A program made the position numbers and the translations under genes. Shown here piece by piece: positions 24,205-32,767 of a stretch of 64,000 nt of DNA (positions within the stretch are counted from its first letter, which is position 1; every line of letters starts with the position of its first letter). Below the pieces are notes generated by a model, which saw nothing but the letters and a program-made list of their open reading frames with translations, had not been told where the DNA came from and did no database searches. Origin of the DNA: Phaeacidiphilus oryzae TH49 (GTDB lineage Bacteria > Actinomycetota > Actinomycetes > Streptomycetales > Streptomycetaceae); NCBI RefSeq assembly GCF_000744815.1, contig NZ_JQMQ01000005.1, positions 1,558,055-1,622,054 of the forward strand, written 5' to 3'.

Positions 24205-27200
24205 ATGCCGATGAGCCTGCACGGACGTCGTGAGGAACTGGAGGCGATCCGCCGACTCCTGGATGCGGCCGAACGGGACGGAACCGGCGGCTCGCTGCTC
24301 CTGCTCGGCGACCCCGGCATCGGCAAGACGGCCCTGCTGGACGCCGCCGCCCGGGAGGCCGACGCGGCGGGGATGCGGGTGCTGCGTGCGACCGGCATCG
24401 AGTCGGAGGCCGAACTGCCCTTCGCCGCACTGCAGATGCTGCTCGCCCCGGATCTGGGCGCGGTCCGCTCGGCCCTTCCAGCGCCCCAGCTCCAGGCCCT
24501 GGAGACCGCGTTCGGTATGTCCGCGCCGTCCGCGAACGGCTCCTCCGCCGCCGACGCCTCGGCGGGGAACGGCTCGGCCGGGACCCCGCCGGCCTCGCAG
24601 CGGCTGGTCACCGGGCTCGCCGTGCTGAGCGCGCTGACCGAGCTCGCCGCCGTGGCGAAGCAGCCCGTGGTCTGCCTGATCGACGACGCCCACTGGGTGG
24701 ACCGGGCCTCCGCGGACGCCGTACTGATCGCCATGCGGAGGCTTCAGCGGGACCCGGTGGTGGTGCTGGCCGCCGCCTGGCCGAGCGCCGAGGACGCGGC
24801 GGAGGGCGTCCCGGTGCTGCGGCTGGGTCCGCTGGCCCCGGCGGACGCGGCGGCGCTGCTGGACGAGCGGGCGGCCGGACTGCCGCCCGCCGCCCGCTCC
24901 GCGGTCCTCCGCGAGGCGCAGGGGAACCCGCTGGCCCTGACCGAGCTCCCGCGCGCGGACCGGATGGGCCACGGCCACGCCGCCGCCCACCCCGACCGCC
25001 CCGACCACCCCGACCGCGCCGGCCATCCCGTCCCTTCCGACCGCGCGGAACCCTTCGCCGGCGGAGACCACGCCGATCCCTCCCCCGACGGCACGCCCCC
25101 GCTCACCCGGCGGCTCCAACTCGCCTTCCTGGACCGGGCCCAGCGCCTCCCCTCGGGCACCCGGGCACTGCTGACCACGGCCGCCCTGGAGGAGGACGGC
25201 GATCTCGCCGCCGTGCTGCGGGCCACCCGCCTGCTGCACGCCACCGGTCCCGCCCCGGAGACCGGCGCCGACCCCCTCACCGATCTCCGCGCGGCCCTCG
25301 ACGCGGAGCTGGTCTCCGTGGAGGACGGCCCCGGCGGCGGCGGTGACCGGCTGCGCTTCCACCATCCGCTGCTCCGCGCGGCCCTCCGCCGGCAGGCGAC
25401 CGTGCTGGAGCGCCGCCGCGCCCACGACGCCCTGGCGGCCGTTCTGGACGGCGAGCGCCGGGCCTGGCACCGCGCGCTGGCGGCGGACGCCCCCGACGAG
25501 TCGGTCGCCGCCGACCTGGAGCGCACGGCCCTCACCGCCCGCGCCCGCGGCGGGCACGCCGCCGCGGCCGCCGCGTACCAGCAGTCGGCCCGGCTCAGCA
25601 CCCGCCCGGACCGGGCCGCCCAGCGGCTCACCCTGGCCGCCGAATCCGCTCTGGCCGCCGGCCGGTTCACCCACGCCCGGCTGCTGGCCGCCGAGGCCGC
25701 CGAAACCGCCGACGCCGCCGGGCAGGCCCCGGAGGGCACCGGGCGGGCCTCAGAGGGGATCGCCGGGCAGGCCCCGGAGGGCACCGCCGGGACGCGGGCC
25801 CGGGCCGAGGCCGTCCACGCGGCGGCCCGCTTCTCCCAGGGCGAGTACCCCTCCGCCCACCAGTTGCTGCTGGACGCCGCGGCGGCTCCGGCCCCGCCGC
25901 CGCTGGCCGCCCGGCTGCTGCTCCAGGACGTCCATGTGGCCTGGTATCTGGGCGCCCACCGGCTGGCCGAGACGGCGTCCGCGCTGGACGCCCTGCCGCC
26001 GCTGCCGCCCGGCGATCCGACCGGCCCGCTGGTCGGCTACGTCCGCAGCGCCCTGCGGGGGGTGCTGGACTCGTTCACACCGGCCGCCGAGCCGGGCCCC
26101 GGCCGGGAGTCCGCTGCGGTCCCGCCGCCACCGTCACCGTCACCGCCCCCGCCGCCGCCGATCCGCGAGACGGTGCTGGAGGCGCTGCGCCTCGGCGCCG
26201 ACCTCCCCCGCGACCTGGTCCAGGTCTGCGGCACGACGCTGGCCGTCGGGGACGACGCGACCACCCACGAGTTCGCCGCCGAACTGCTGGAGGCCGCCCG
26301 CGCGCAGGGGGCCGACGGCCTGCTGCCCACCGTGCTGTTCTTCCTCGCCGAGGCCGAGCTCTTCCACGGCCGGCACCGCGACGCCCTGGCCGACGCCACC
26401 GAGGCGCTGCGGGTCGCCGAGGAGACCGGGCAACGCCAGTGGACCGGGCAACTCCACGGACTCCTCGCCTACTTGGCGGCGCTGGACGGCGACGCCGAGC
26501 GCTGCCGCGCGGCCGCGGACCGGGCCCGCAGCGCGCCCGGCGGAGACGGCCCGACGGCCCCCGGCGACTCCTGGGCGCTGTGGGCGCTGGGCCTCCTGGA
26601 CCTGGGAGCCGGCCGGGCCGAGGACGCCCTCTCCCGGCTGCTCGCGCTCGCCACCGGACCGCACGGCCACACGGTGGCCGCCACCCACGCCGTGCCCGAC
26701 CTGGTCGAGGCGGCCGTCCGGCTGGGCCGGCCGGAGGCCGCCGCCGAGCCGCTGGCCCGCTTCGAGCGCTGGGCCGCCTTCGCCCGCCAGGCCTGGGCGG
26801 ACGCCCTGGTCCAGCGCTGCCGCGCGCTGCTCGCCCCGGACGAGTCCGCCGAGGCCCACCACCTGGCGGCCCGGGACGGTGTGCAGCCGCTGCACCGGCC
26901 GTTCGAGCACGCCCGCAGCACCCTCCTCTACGGCGAGTGGCTGCGCCGCGCCCGGCGGCGCTCCGAGGCACAGGCCCAACTCCGGCGTGCACTGGAGGGG
27001 TTCGAGCGGCTCGGCGCCGTGCCGTGGGCCCGCAGGGCGGCCACCGAGCTGCGCGCGGCGGGCGGCACCGGCGAGGCGGCCGGGGCGAAGAACGGGAGCG
27101 CGACGGAGGACCTCGCGACCGCGGACCTCACCCCGCAGGAGCTCCAGGTGGTGCGGCTGGCCGCCCGAGGCCTCTCCAACCGGGACATCGCCGCGCGCCT

Positions 27201-27297
27201 CTTCCTCAGCCCGCGGACCGTCGGCCACCACCTCTACAAGGCCTACCCCAAGCTCGGCGTCTCCTCGCGGACCGAACTCGCCGGTCTGCTGGCCTGA
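24205..27297 (+). CDS. large ATP-binding LuxR-family regulator (LAL type)
   Basis: A 1030-aa STAND-class regulator. Walker A GDPGIGKT is at residues 35-42 and Walker B-like VVCLIDDAHWVD near 155. A TPR-like helical middle follows, and the LuxR HTH lies at the extreme C-terminus (LTPQELQVVRLAARGLSNRDIAARLF, with SPRTVGHHL). Such proteins need ATP and an inducer to oligomerise and activate catabolic or secondary-metabolism genes. Low-complexity insertions occur, including a Pro run near residue 640 and a 26-bp DNA duplication (25716-25741 and 25761-25786) giving a repeated GQAPEGT. It sits between an MFS exporter and the sugar-catabolic island, and its targets are unknown. Confidence 0.92.
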   Translation: MPMSLHGRREELEAIRRLLDAAERDGTGGSLLLLGDPGIGKTALLDAAAREADAAGMRVLRATGIESEAELPFAALQMLLAPDLGAVRSALPAPQLQALETAFGMSAPSANGSSAADASAGNGSAGTPPASQRLVTGLAVLSALTELAAVAKQPVVCLIDDAHWVDRASADAVLIAMRRLQRDPVVVLAAAWPSAEDAAEGVPVLRLGPLAPADAAALLDERAAGLPPAARSAVLREAQGNPLALTELPRADRMGHGHAAAHPDRPDHPDRAGHPVPSDRAEPFAGGDHADPSPDGTPPLTRRLQLAFLDRAQRLPSGTRALLTTAALEEDGDLAAVLRATRLLHATGPAPETGADPLTDLRAALDAELVSVEDGPGGGGDRLRFHHPLLRAALRRQATVLERRRAHDALAAVLDGERRAWHRALAADAPDESVAADLERTALTARARGGHAAAAAAYQQSARLSTRPDRAAQRLTLAAESALAAGRFTHARLLAAEAAETADAAGQAPEGTGRASEGIAGQAPEGTAGTRARAEAVHAAARFSQGEYPSAHQLLLDAAAAPAPPPLAARLLLQDVHVAWYLGAHRLAETASALDALPPLPPGDPTGPLVGYVRSALRGVLDSFTPAAEPGPGRESAAVPPPPSPSPPPPPPIRETVLEALRLGADLPRDLVQVCGTTLAVGDDATTHEFAAELLEAARAQGADGLLPTVLFFLAEAELFHGRHRDALADATEALRVAEETGQRQWTGQLHGLLAYLAALDGDAERCRAAADRARSAPGGDGPTAPGDSWALWALGLLDLGAGRAEDALSRLLALATGPHGHTVAATHAVPDLVEAAVRLGRPEAAAEPLARFERWAAFARQAWADALVQRCRALLAPDESAEAHHLAARDGVQPLHRPFEHARSTLLYGEWLRRARRRSEAQAQLRRALEGFERLGAVPWARRAATELRAAGGTGEAAGAKNGSATEDLATADLTPQELQVVRLAARGLSNRDIAARLFLSPRTVGHHLYKAYPKLGVSSRTELAGLLA

Positions 27298-27353
27298 TCG
27301 GAGCCGCCCCTCGGCGGGCGGCCCGGCTTGGCGGCCCGGCTGTCTCTCCACGG

Positions 27354-27401
27354 CCGGATCAGGGCACGACCGGATCAGGGCACGGCCGGATCAGGGCAAA
27401 G
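27354..27401. repeat. three 16-bp direct repeats upstream of an aldo/keto reductase
   Basis: CCGGATCAGGGCACGA, CCGGATCAGGGCACGG and CCGGATCAGGGCAAAG lie head to tail at 27354, 27370 and 27386. They are 100-150 bp before the start of the next operon, so they could be regulator-binding iterons. A terminator function for the upstream regulator gene is less likely, as the units are not self-complementary. Confidence 0.8.
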
Positions 27402-27504
27402 GCTGCGCGCGATCCGCGCTGTACCTTGCCCCCTTCGCCCACACATGGCAGGTTCTCGAGGGCAGCGACAGCCTGGCCCAGCGCCGCTACGGAAGGATCC
27501 GACC

Positions 27505-28512
27505 GTGACCGTCCCCCCGCCGAGCGCCCCCGTGCCGAGCGTCCCGCTGCCGAACATCCCGGTGCCGCTCTCCCGGCTGGTACTCGGCACCATGACCTTC
27601 GGCGACACCGTGGACCGGGCGGGCTGCGCGACCATGCTGGACGCCTCCCTGGACGCCGGGCTCACGGCGGTGGACACCGCCAACGGCTACGCCGGCGGCG
27701 AGAGCGAGCGCATCCTCGGCGAACTCCTCCGCACCCGCCGGGACCAGGTCCTGCTGGCCACCAAGGCCGGCATCCCCCACCCCGACCAGGGCGACCACCC
27801 GCCCCTCTCGCCCGCCGGCATCCGGGCCGCCCTGGAGGGCAGCCTCCGCCGGCTGGGCACCGACCGCGTCGAGCTCTTCTACCTCCACCGGCCGGACCGC
27901 TCCACCCCGATCGAGGAGACCCTGCGGACGGTCGCCGAACTGGTCGCCGAGGGAAAGGTGCTGGCGCTGGGCGTCTCCAACTACGCGGCCTGGCAGATCG
28001 GCGAGCTGGTGCGCACCGCGGACGCCCTGGGCGCCCCGCGCCCGGTGGTCGCCCAGCAGATGCACAACCTGCTGGCCCGCCGCCTGGAGGAGGAGTACGT
28101 CGAGTACGCCGCCACCACCGGACTCCACACGATGGTCTACAACCCGCTCGGCGGCGGCCTGCTGACGGGCCGTCACCGCTTCGACCGGGCACCCGGCGGG
28201 GGCGGCCGGTTCTCCGACTCCCGGGTGGCCGCGATGTACCGCGAGCGGTACTGGGACCGCCGGCTCTTCGAGGCCGTCGACCGGCTCTCCGCGATCGCCG
28301 CCGACGCCGGGATCCCGCTCGCCGAACTCGCCCTGCGCTGGCTGCTGGACCGCCCCTCCACGGACTCCCTGCTGCTCGGCGTCTCCCGCCCCGAGCAGCT
28401 TCGGGAGAACCTCGCCGCCGCCGCGGCCGGTCCGCTGCCCGCCGAGGTCACCAAGGCCTGCGACGAGGTCGGCGCCGACCTCCGCGGCCCGATGCCGGCC
28501 TACAACCGCTGA
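27505..28512 (+). CDS. aldo/keto reductase
   Basis: A 335-aa NADP(H)-dependent reductase with a complete tetrad: Asp and Tyr in AVDTANGYAGG, Lys in LATKAGIP and His in FYLHRPD. The YNPLGGGLLTGRH segment and the C-terminal LLGVSRPEQLRENLAA cofactor motif are as in the AKR potassium-channel beta/L-glyceraldehyde reductase group. GTG 27505 has GGAAGGA upstream. It is 37 bp before an HpcH-type aldolase on the same strand. The pair could reduce and cleave a sugar-derived keto acid, which is inferred from position only. Confidence 0.9.
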   Translation: MTVPPPSAPVPSVPLPNIPVPLSRLVLGTMTFGDTVDRAGCATMLDASLDAGLTAVDTANGYAGGESERILGELLRTRRDQVLLATKAGIPHPDQGDHPPLSPAGIRAALEGSLRRLGTDRVELFYLHRPDRSTPIEETLRTVAELVAEGKVLALGVSNYAAWQIGELVRTADALGAPRPVVAQQMHNLLARRLEEEYVEYAATTGLHTMVYNPLGGGLLTGRHRFDRAPGGGGRFSDSRVAAMYRERYWDRRLFEAVDRLSAIAADAGIPLAELALRWLLDRPSTDSLLLGVSRPEQLRENLAAAAAGPLPAEVTKACDEVGADLRGPMPAYNR

Positions 28513-28549
28513 GCCCCCCTCATCCCCGCCGAGCTGCCAGGAGGCCGAG

Positions 28550-29344
28550 TTGACCACCGCCGACGCCGTCCCCGCCGAGGAGTTCGCCGCCGCCCTGCGG
28601 GCCCGCCGCCGCCTGCTCGGCTACTGGTCCTGCCTGGACGCCCCGGCCGCCGTCGAGCGGCTGGCCGCGGTCGGCTGGGACTACCTCGTCCTGGACGCCC
28701 AGCACGGCCTGTTCGGCTACTCGGGGATGCTGGCCGACCTCCAGGCCATCGACTCGCGCGCGAGCACCGCGGTCGGCCTGGTCCGGGTGGAGAGCAAGGA
28801 GCTCGCCGCGATCGGCCACGCCCTGGACGCGGGCGCCGCCGGGGTCATCGTCCCGCTGGTCGACTCCCCGCAGGATGCGGCCGACGCGGTCGCCGCCGTG
28901 CGCTACCCGCCGGCCGGCCGGCGCTCCTTCGGCCCGATGCGCTCGCAGCTGTACATCGGCCCCAAGCCGGCCGACGCCAACCGGCAGAACGTGGTACTCG
29001 CGATGATCGAGACGGCCGCCGGCCTGGCCGAGGTCGAGCGGATCTGCGCCGTCCCCGGCCTGGACGGCGTCTATGTCGGCCCCTCCGACCTGCGGATCGC
29101 GCTAGGCGGCAGCGGCCCGGCGGACTCCTCCGTGGACGCGGAGTTCGAGCAGGCCCTCCAGCGGATCGCCAAGGCCGCGGAGTCCGCGGGGATCGCCGCC
29201 GGCATCCACACCCACGACGGGCGGGTGGCCGCCCGCAGGCTCGGCCAGGGCTTCACCTTCGCCACCGTCGCCAGCGACCTGATCCACCTGGAACAGGCCT
29301 CCCGCAACCACCTCGACGCGGCCCGGGGCGAACCCCGGCGCTGA
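28550..29344 (+). CDS. HpcH/HpaI family class II aldolase
   Basis: A 264-aa (beta/alpha)8 metal-dependent pyruvate aldolase. It has DYLVLDAQHGLFGYSGML (catalytic His), AAGVIVPLVDSPQDA, RRSFGPMR, MIETAAGLAEVE (metal-binding Glu) and DGVYVGPSDL (metal-binding Asp). The family cleaves 2-keto-3-deoxy sugar acids such as 2-keto-3-deoxy-L-rhamnonate, or 4-hydroxy-2-oxo acids. TTG 28550 is preceded by AGGAGG, and no ATG fits. It is likely co-transcribed with the preceding aldo/keto reductase and convergent with the inositol oxidoreductases. Confidence 0.9.
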   Translation: MTTADAVPAEEFAAALRARRRLLGYWSCLDAPAAVERLAAVGWDYLVLDAQHGLFGYSGMLADLQAIDSRASTAVGLVRVESKELAAIGHALDAGAAGVIVPLVDSPQDAADAVAAVRYPPAGRRSFGPMRSQLYIGPKPADANRQNVVLAMIETAAGLAEVERICAVPGLDGVYVGPSDLRIALGGSGPADSSVDAEFEQALQRIAKAAESAGIAAGIHTHDGRVAARRLGQGFTFATVASDLIHLEQASRNHLDAARGEPRR

Positions 29345-29414
29345 GCCAGTGCTTTCGGCGCGGTCGGCGCAGGCGGCCCAGCGCGGCCCGCCCCGCCCCC
29401 GCCGACCGCTGCCG

Positions 29415-30560
29415 CTACCCCTGCTGTCCCTGCCCCTGTCGCGCCCGCAGCTCGGCCAGTTCCACCGGCCGCCCCTCGCGCCGGGAGAGGTCGCAGGCCT
29501 CCGCGACCCACAGCGCCTCCAGCGCGTCGCGCGGGGCGCAGGGGCTCGCCCGGCGGCCAGCCGCCACCTCCGCGAAGGCGGTCAGCTCGGCGACGTACGC
29601 GTCATGGAAGCGCTCTATGAACGTGCGGTAGGCAGCCCTCTCCTGACGCCACGTCAGCTTTCCCGCCGACTCCGCCGAATACAGCGGTACCCGGTCGTCC
29701 AGCCCGACGACCAGCCCGCCCGCCGAGCCGCAGACCTCCAGCCGGACGTCGTGACCGGCCCCGTTGTAGCGGGTCGCGGAGACCGTCGCCAGGGTGTCGT
29801 CGTCGAACCGCAGCAGCGCCGCGCAGGTGTCGACGTCCCCGCCCGCGGTGAAGAAGTCGGCCCCCTTGTTGGCCCCCTGCGCGTACACCGAGACGACCTC
29901 GCGGCCGGTCAGCCAGCGCATCACGTCGAAGTCGTGGATCGAGCAGTCCCGGAAGAGCCCGCCCGAGGTGGGGATGAACTCGGCCGGCGGCGGGGCCGCG
30001 TCGCAGGTCGTCGCGCGCAGCGTGTGCAGCCACCCCAACTCGCCGTTCCGGTACGCCGCTCGCGCCCGCGCGTAGCCCGCGTCGAACCGCCGCTGGAAGC
30101 CGATCTGCACCGGCACCCCGGACGACTCGGCCCGCTCGACCACGCCCAGCGTGCCGGGCACGTCCAGGGCGACCGGCTTCTCGCAGAAGACCGGCACCCG
30201 GTGGTCCAGCGCCTGGTGGATCAGCTCGGCGTGGGCGCTGGTGGCGGCCGTGACGACGACCCCGTCGACCCCGGCGGCGTACATCTCCCCGATCGACTCG
30301 GCGGCGAGGGCACCCCCGTCCAGGCGCTTGGCGAGCCCGCGCGCCCGCTCCGGGTCCAGGTCCGCGACGACGACCTGGGCCACCCCCGGCACCGCAAGGA
30401 GGGTCTCGGCGTGGAAGGCCCCGATCCGACCGGTCCCGATCAGCCCCAGCCGCAGACCCGCACCGGCCGCGCCGGCCGCGCCCGAGCCCGCACCGCCCGC
30501 GCTCAAGTCCGCAACGCCCGCGCCCACACCGCCCGAACCGCCCGCATCCGCCCCGCTCAC
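29415..30560 (-). CDS. Gfo/Idh/MocA family oxidoreductase
   Basis: A 381-aa NAD(P)-dependent sugar or cyclitol dehydrogenase. After a 35-residue Gly/Ala-rich N-terminus comes the Rossmann motif [14 protein letters not shown], then the catalytic Lys in FCEKPVALD, and [15 protein letters not shown] (active-site His/Asp). It differs from the neighbouring IolG and may oxidise another inositol isomer such as scyllo-inositol, or a related sugar. The GTG start overlaps the iolG stop (GTGA), so it is translated with iolG. The extended N-terminus is low-complexity, and a start nearer residue 36 cannot be excluded. Confidence 0.87.
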   Translation of the reverse strand: MSGADAGGSGGVGAGVADLSAGGAGSGAAGAAGAGLRLGLIGTGRIGAFHAETLLAVPGVAQVVVADLDPERARGLAKRLDGGALAAESIGEMYAAGVDGVVVTAATSAHAELIHQALDHRVPVFCEKPVALDVPGTLGVVERAESSGVPVQIGFQRRFDAGYARARAAYRNGELGWLHTLRATTCDAAPPPAEFIPTSGGLFRDCSIHDFDVMRWLTGREVVSVYAQGANKGADFFTAGGDVDTCAALLRFDDDTLATVSATRYNGAGHDVRLEVCGSAGGLVVGLDDRVPLYSAESAGKLTWRQERAAYRTFIERFHDAYVAELTAFAEVAAGRRASPCAPRDALEALWVAEACDLSRREGRPVELAELRARQGQGQQG

Positions 30561-31612
30561 GCGTACAGCCCCGGCCGCTCGGCCAGCTCCACGGCCGCCC
30601 GGTCGCCGCCCAGCCCCTGCGCCCGCACGCCGGCCTCGCAGACCGCCTGCGCCGCGTAGCCGTCCCAGGCGCTCGGGCCGACCGCCTCGCCCCGCCGCAC
30701 GGCGTCCACCCAGGCCTGCACCTCCCGGTCGTACGCCTCCTCGAAGCGCTCCTCGAACCCCGGCACCACGTCCACCCCGTGGAACCCGGCCCCGCCGCCG
30801 CCCGCCGGCAGGTTGGCCACCACCCCGCGGTCGTCGCCGATCCGCGCGGTCCCGCTCTCGCAGACCGCCTCGCAGCGGACCTGGTAGCCGAAGCCGCAGT
30901 TGACGAAGATCTCGGTGTCGACCAGCCGCCCGCCCGCGGTCTCGAAGAGCACCAGCTGCGGGTCGGTCAGCCCCTCGGGGGCACGCGCGCTGGACGGCGA
31001 CGTCCGCAGCACCCGCACCCCGGTGATCTCCTCGTCCAGCAGCCAGCGGGTGACGTCGATCTCGTGCACCACCGAGTCCTGGATGGTCATCGCGCTGGTG
31101 AAGAAGGGCGGCGAGGACGGGTTGCGGTGCTGGTGGTGGAGCATCAGCGGGCGCCCGTACCGGCCCTCGTCCAACCGCCGCTTCAGCGACTGGTAGTCGC
31201 GGTCGTACCGGCGCATGAAGCCGACCTGGATCAGCCGCCGGCCGAACCGCTCGGCGGCCCGCACCTCCGCCTCGACCACCCGCAGCGCCGCCGAGGACTC
31301 CGGCGTCATCGGCTTCTCGCAGAGCACCGGCATCCCGCGCTCCAACGCGGCCAGCAGCACCGCCTCGTGGGCCGGGCCGGAGGAGGCCACCAGCAGCGCG
31401 TCCACCGCCGGGTCGGCCAGCGCGGCCTCCGGGTCGGTGTAGGCGGCGCAGCCGTCGATCCCCGCGGCCAGGGCCTTGACCCGGTCCTCGTCGATGTCCG
31501 CGACCGCGGCCACCCGGGCCCCGCTGATCGCCCGCTCGATCCGGCGGACGTGGTCGCCACCCATCCGTCCGGTGCCGATCACGGCGACGCCCAGCGGTGC
31601 GCTCTGCTGCAT
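30557..31612 (-). CDS. iolG: myo-inositol 2-dehydrogenase
   Basis: IolG oxidises myo-inositol to 2-keto-myo-inositol with NAD+, the first catabolic step. The Rossmann motif [14 protein letters not shown] lies at the N-terminus. CEKPMTPE carries the catalytic Lys, followed by [30 protein letters not shown] (catalytic Asp/His) and [11 protein letters not shown], all matching IolG more closely than generic Gfo/Idh proteins. I chose ATG 31612 (351 aa) because GGGAGGG precedes it and homology starts there; an in-frame ATG at 31648 also exists. It lies 63 bp after iolE and overlaps the next gene by 4 nt. Confidence 0.92.
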   Translation of the reverse strand: MQQSAPLGVAVIGTGRMGGDHVRRIERAISGARVAAVADIDEDRVKALAAGIDGCAAYTDPEAALADPAVDALLVASSGPAHEAVLLAALERGMPVLCEKPMTPESSAALRVVEAEVRAAERFGRRLIQVGFMRRYDRDYQSLKRRLDEGRYGRPLMLHHQHRNPSSPPFFTSAMTIQDSVVHEIDVTRWLLDEEITGVRVLRTSPSSARAPEGLTDPQLVLFETAGGRLVDTEIFVNCGFGYQVRCEAVCESGTARIGDDRGVVANLPAGGGGAGFHGVDVVPGFEERFEEAYDREVQAWVDAVRRGEAVGPSAWDGYAAQAVCEAGVRAQGLGGDRAAVELAERPGLYA

Positions 31613-31675
31613 GGACCCTCCCTCACTGCCTCTGTACTGCCGCTTCATTCGTATCAGGTGCGCCGGGACGCGTTC

Positions 31676-32596
31676 TCACGCCCCGCAGGATCGGAGGAAC
31701 CGCCGGGTCCGCTCGGCGATCGGCAGCGGCCGCTCCGGCTCGCACGGGTACATGTCCTGCTCGACGATGGCGAAGAGGTCCACGCCCAGCCGCTGCGCGG
31801 CCTCCAGCACCGGCGGCAGCGCCGGAACGCCCAGCGGCGGCTCCACCATGACACCCTGCCGGACGGCGGGACCGAATGGGATGCCCTTGGCCCGCACGTC
31901 GGCCAGCACCTCCGGGTCGACCTGCTTGAGGTGGAGGTAGCCGATCCGCTCCCCGTAGGTCCTGATCAGTTCGACGCTGTCCCCGCCGCAGTAGGCGTAG
32001 TGCCCGGTGTCCAGGCAGAGGCTGACCAGCTCCGGGTCGGTCGCGTCCAGGAACCGGGCGGTGTGCTCCTCGGTGTCGATATGGGTGTCCGCATGCGGAT
32101 GGACGACGATCCGCAGCCCGTACGCGTCCCCGACCCTGCGGGCCAGCCGCTCGGTGCCCTCGGCGAGGTGCCGCCACTGCTCGGCGGTCAGCTCCTCCGG
32201 CTCGATGATCTCGGCGGTCCTGTCGTCCCGCCAGAACGAGGGGATGACCACCAGATGCCCCGCCCCCGTCGCCCGGGCCAGCGCGGCGACCCGGGAGACC
32301 TGCTCCCAGGTCTCCTCCCAGACCGCCGGCCCGCGATGCAGGGCGGTGAACACCGTGCCCGCCGAGACGGAGAGCCCGCGCCGCTCCAACTCGCCGCTCA
32401 GCACGGCGGGTTCGGTCGGCAGGTAGCCGTAGGGGCCGAGCTCGATCCAGCGGTATCCGGCCTGCGCGACCTCGTCGAGGAACCGCCGCCAGGGCACCTG
32501 CTGCTCGTCCTCGGGGAACCAGACGCCCCAGGAGTCGGGGGCGGACCCGACCCGGATCCGGTCCAGGACGGGGGTGGCGAGTCCGTTCGCGGACAC
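31676..32596 (-). CDS. iolE: 2-keto-myo-inositol dehydratase-like TIM-barrel protein
   Basis: A 306-aa sugar phosphate isomerase/epimerase-fold enzyme. The opening VGSAPDSWGVWFPED is typical of IolE, which dehydrates 2-keto-myo-inositol to the trihydroxycyclohexane dione. Metal-binding residues appear in RIVVHPHADTHIDT, LCLDTGHYAYCGGD and GYLHLKQVDP. GTG 32596 has GGAG a few nt upstream. It is the first gene of the leftward inositol operon, immediately behind a TTGACT-17-AAGGCT promoter. Confidence 0.88.
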   Translation of the reverse strand: MSANGLATPVLDRIRVGSAPDSWGVWFPEDEQQVPWRRFLDEVAQAGYRWIELGPYGYLPTEPAVLSGELERRGLSVSAGTVFTALHRGPAVWEETWEQVSRVAALARATGAGHLVVIPSFWRDDRTAEIIEPEELTAEQWRHLAEGTERLARRVGDAYGLRIVVHPHADTHIDTEEHTARFLDATDPELVSLCLDTGHYAYCGGDSVELIRTYGERIGYLHLKQVDPEVLADVRAKGIPFGPAVRQGVMVEPPLGVPALPPVLEAAQRLGVDLFAIVEQDMYPCEPERPLPIAERTRRFLRSCGA

Positions 32597-32638
32597 GGCG
32601 GTCTCCTCTCGCGGTCAGGTCGACGGTGACCGCTGGGA

Positions 32639-32667
32639 AGCCTTGTCAGGACGGGGCCCGAAGTCAA
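32639..32667 (-). promoter_or_regulatory. promoter of the leftward inositol operon
   Basis: On the minus strand TTGACT (32667-32662) and AAGGCT (32644-32639) are exactly 17 nt apart. This is a good vegetative promoter for iolE, iolG and the second oxidoreductase. Its -10 abuts one arm of a long inverted repeat. Confidence 0.65.
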
Positions 32668-32682
32668 GAGAAAGTCCTGACA
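32644..32682. promoter_or_regulatory. operator-like inverted repeat flanking the iolE promoter
   Basis: TGTCAGGAC (32644-32652) and GTCCTGACA (32674-32682) are perfect 9-bp arms with centres 30 bp apart, about three helical turns. One overlaps the -10 region and the other lies just upstream of the -35. No iol regulator gene is in the window. Confidence 0.65.
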
Positions 32683-32727
32683 TTCGTACGTCCGGATCTC
32701 GTGCGACAGGTCTGTATGTAAGGACAA

Positions 32728-32760
32728 ATGCTTGACAGCATGGACCGTCCGGACTAGACC
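32728..32760 (+). promoter_or_regulatory. promoter of the rightward inositol operon, probably leaderless
   Basis: TTGACA (32732-32737) and TAGACC (32755-32760) are 17 nt apart, and the iolC ATG begins 7 nt after the -10. The -35 is embedded in the palindrome ATGCT-TGAC-AGCAT (32728-32741). The spacer ends in the palindrome GTCCGGAC (32747-32754). Both could bind a repressor. Confidence 0.7.
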
Positions 32761-32767
32761 GGAGCCC

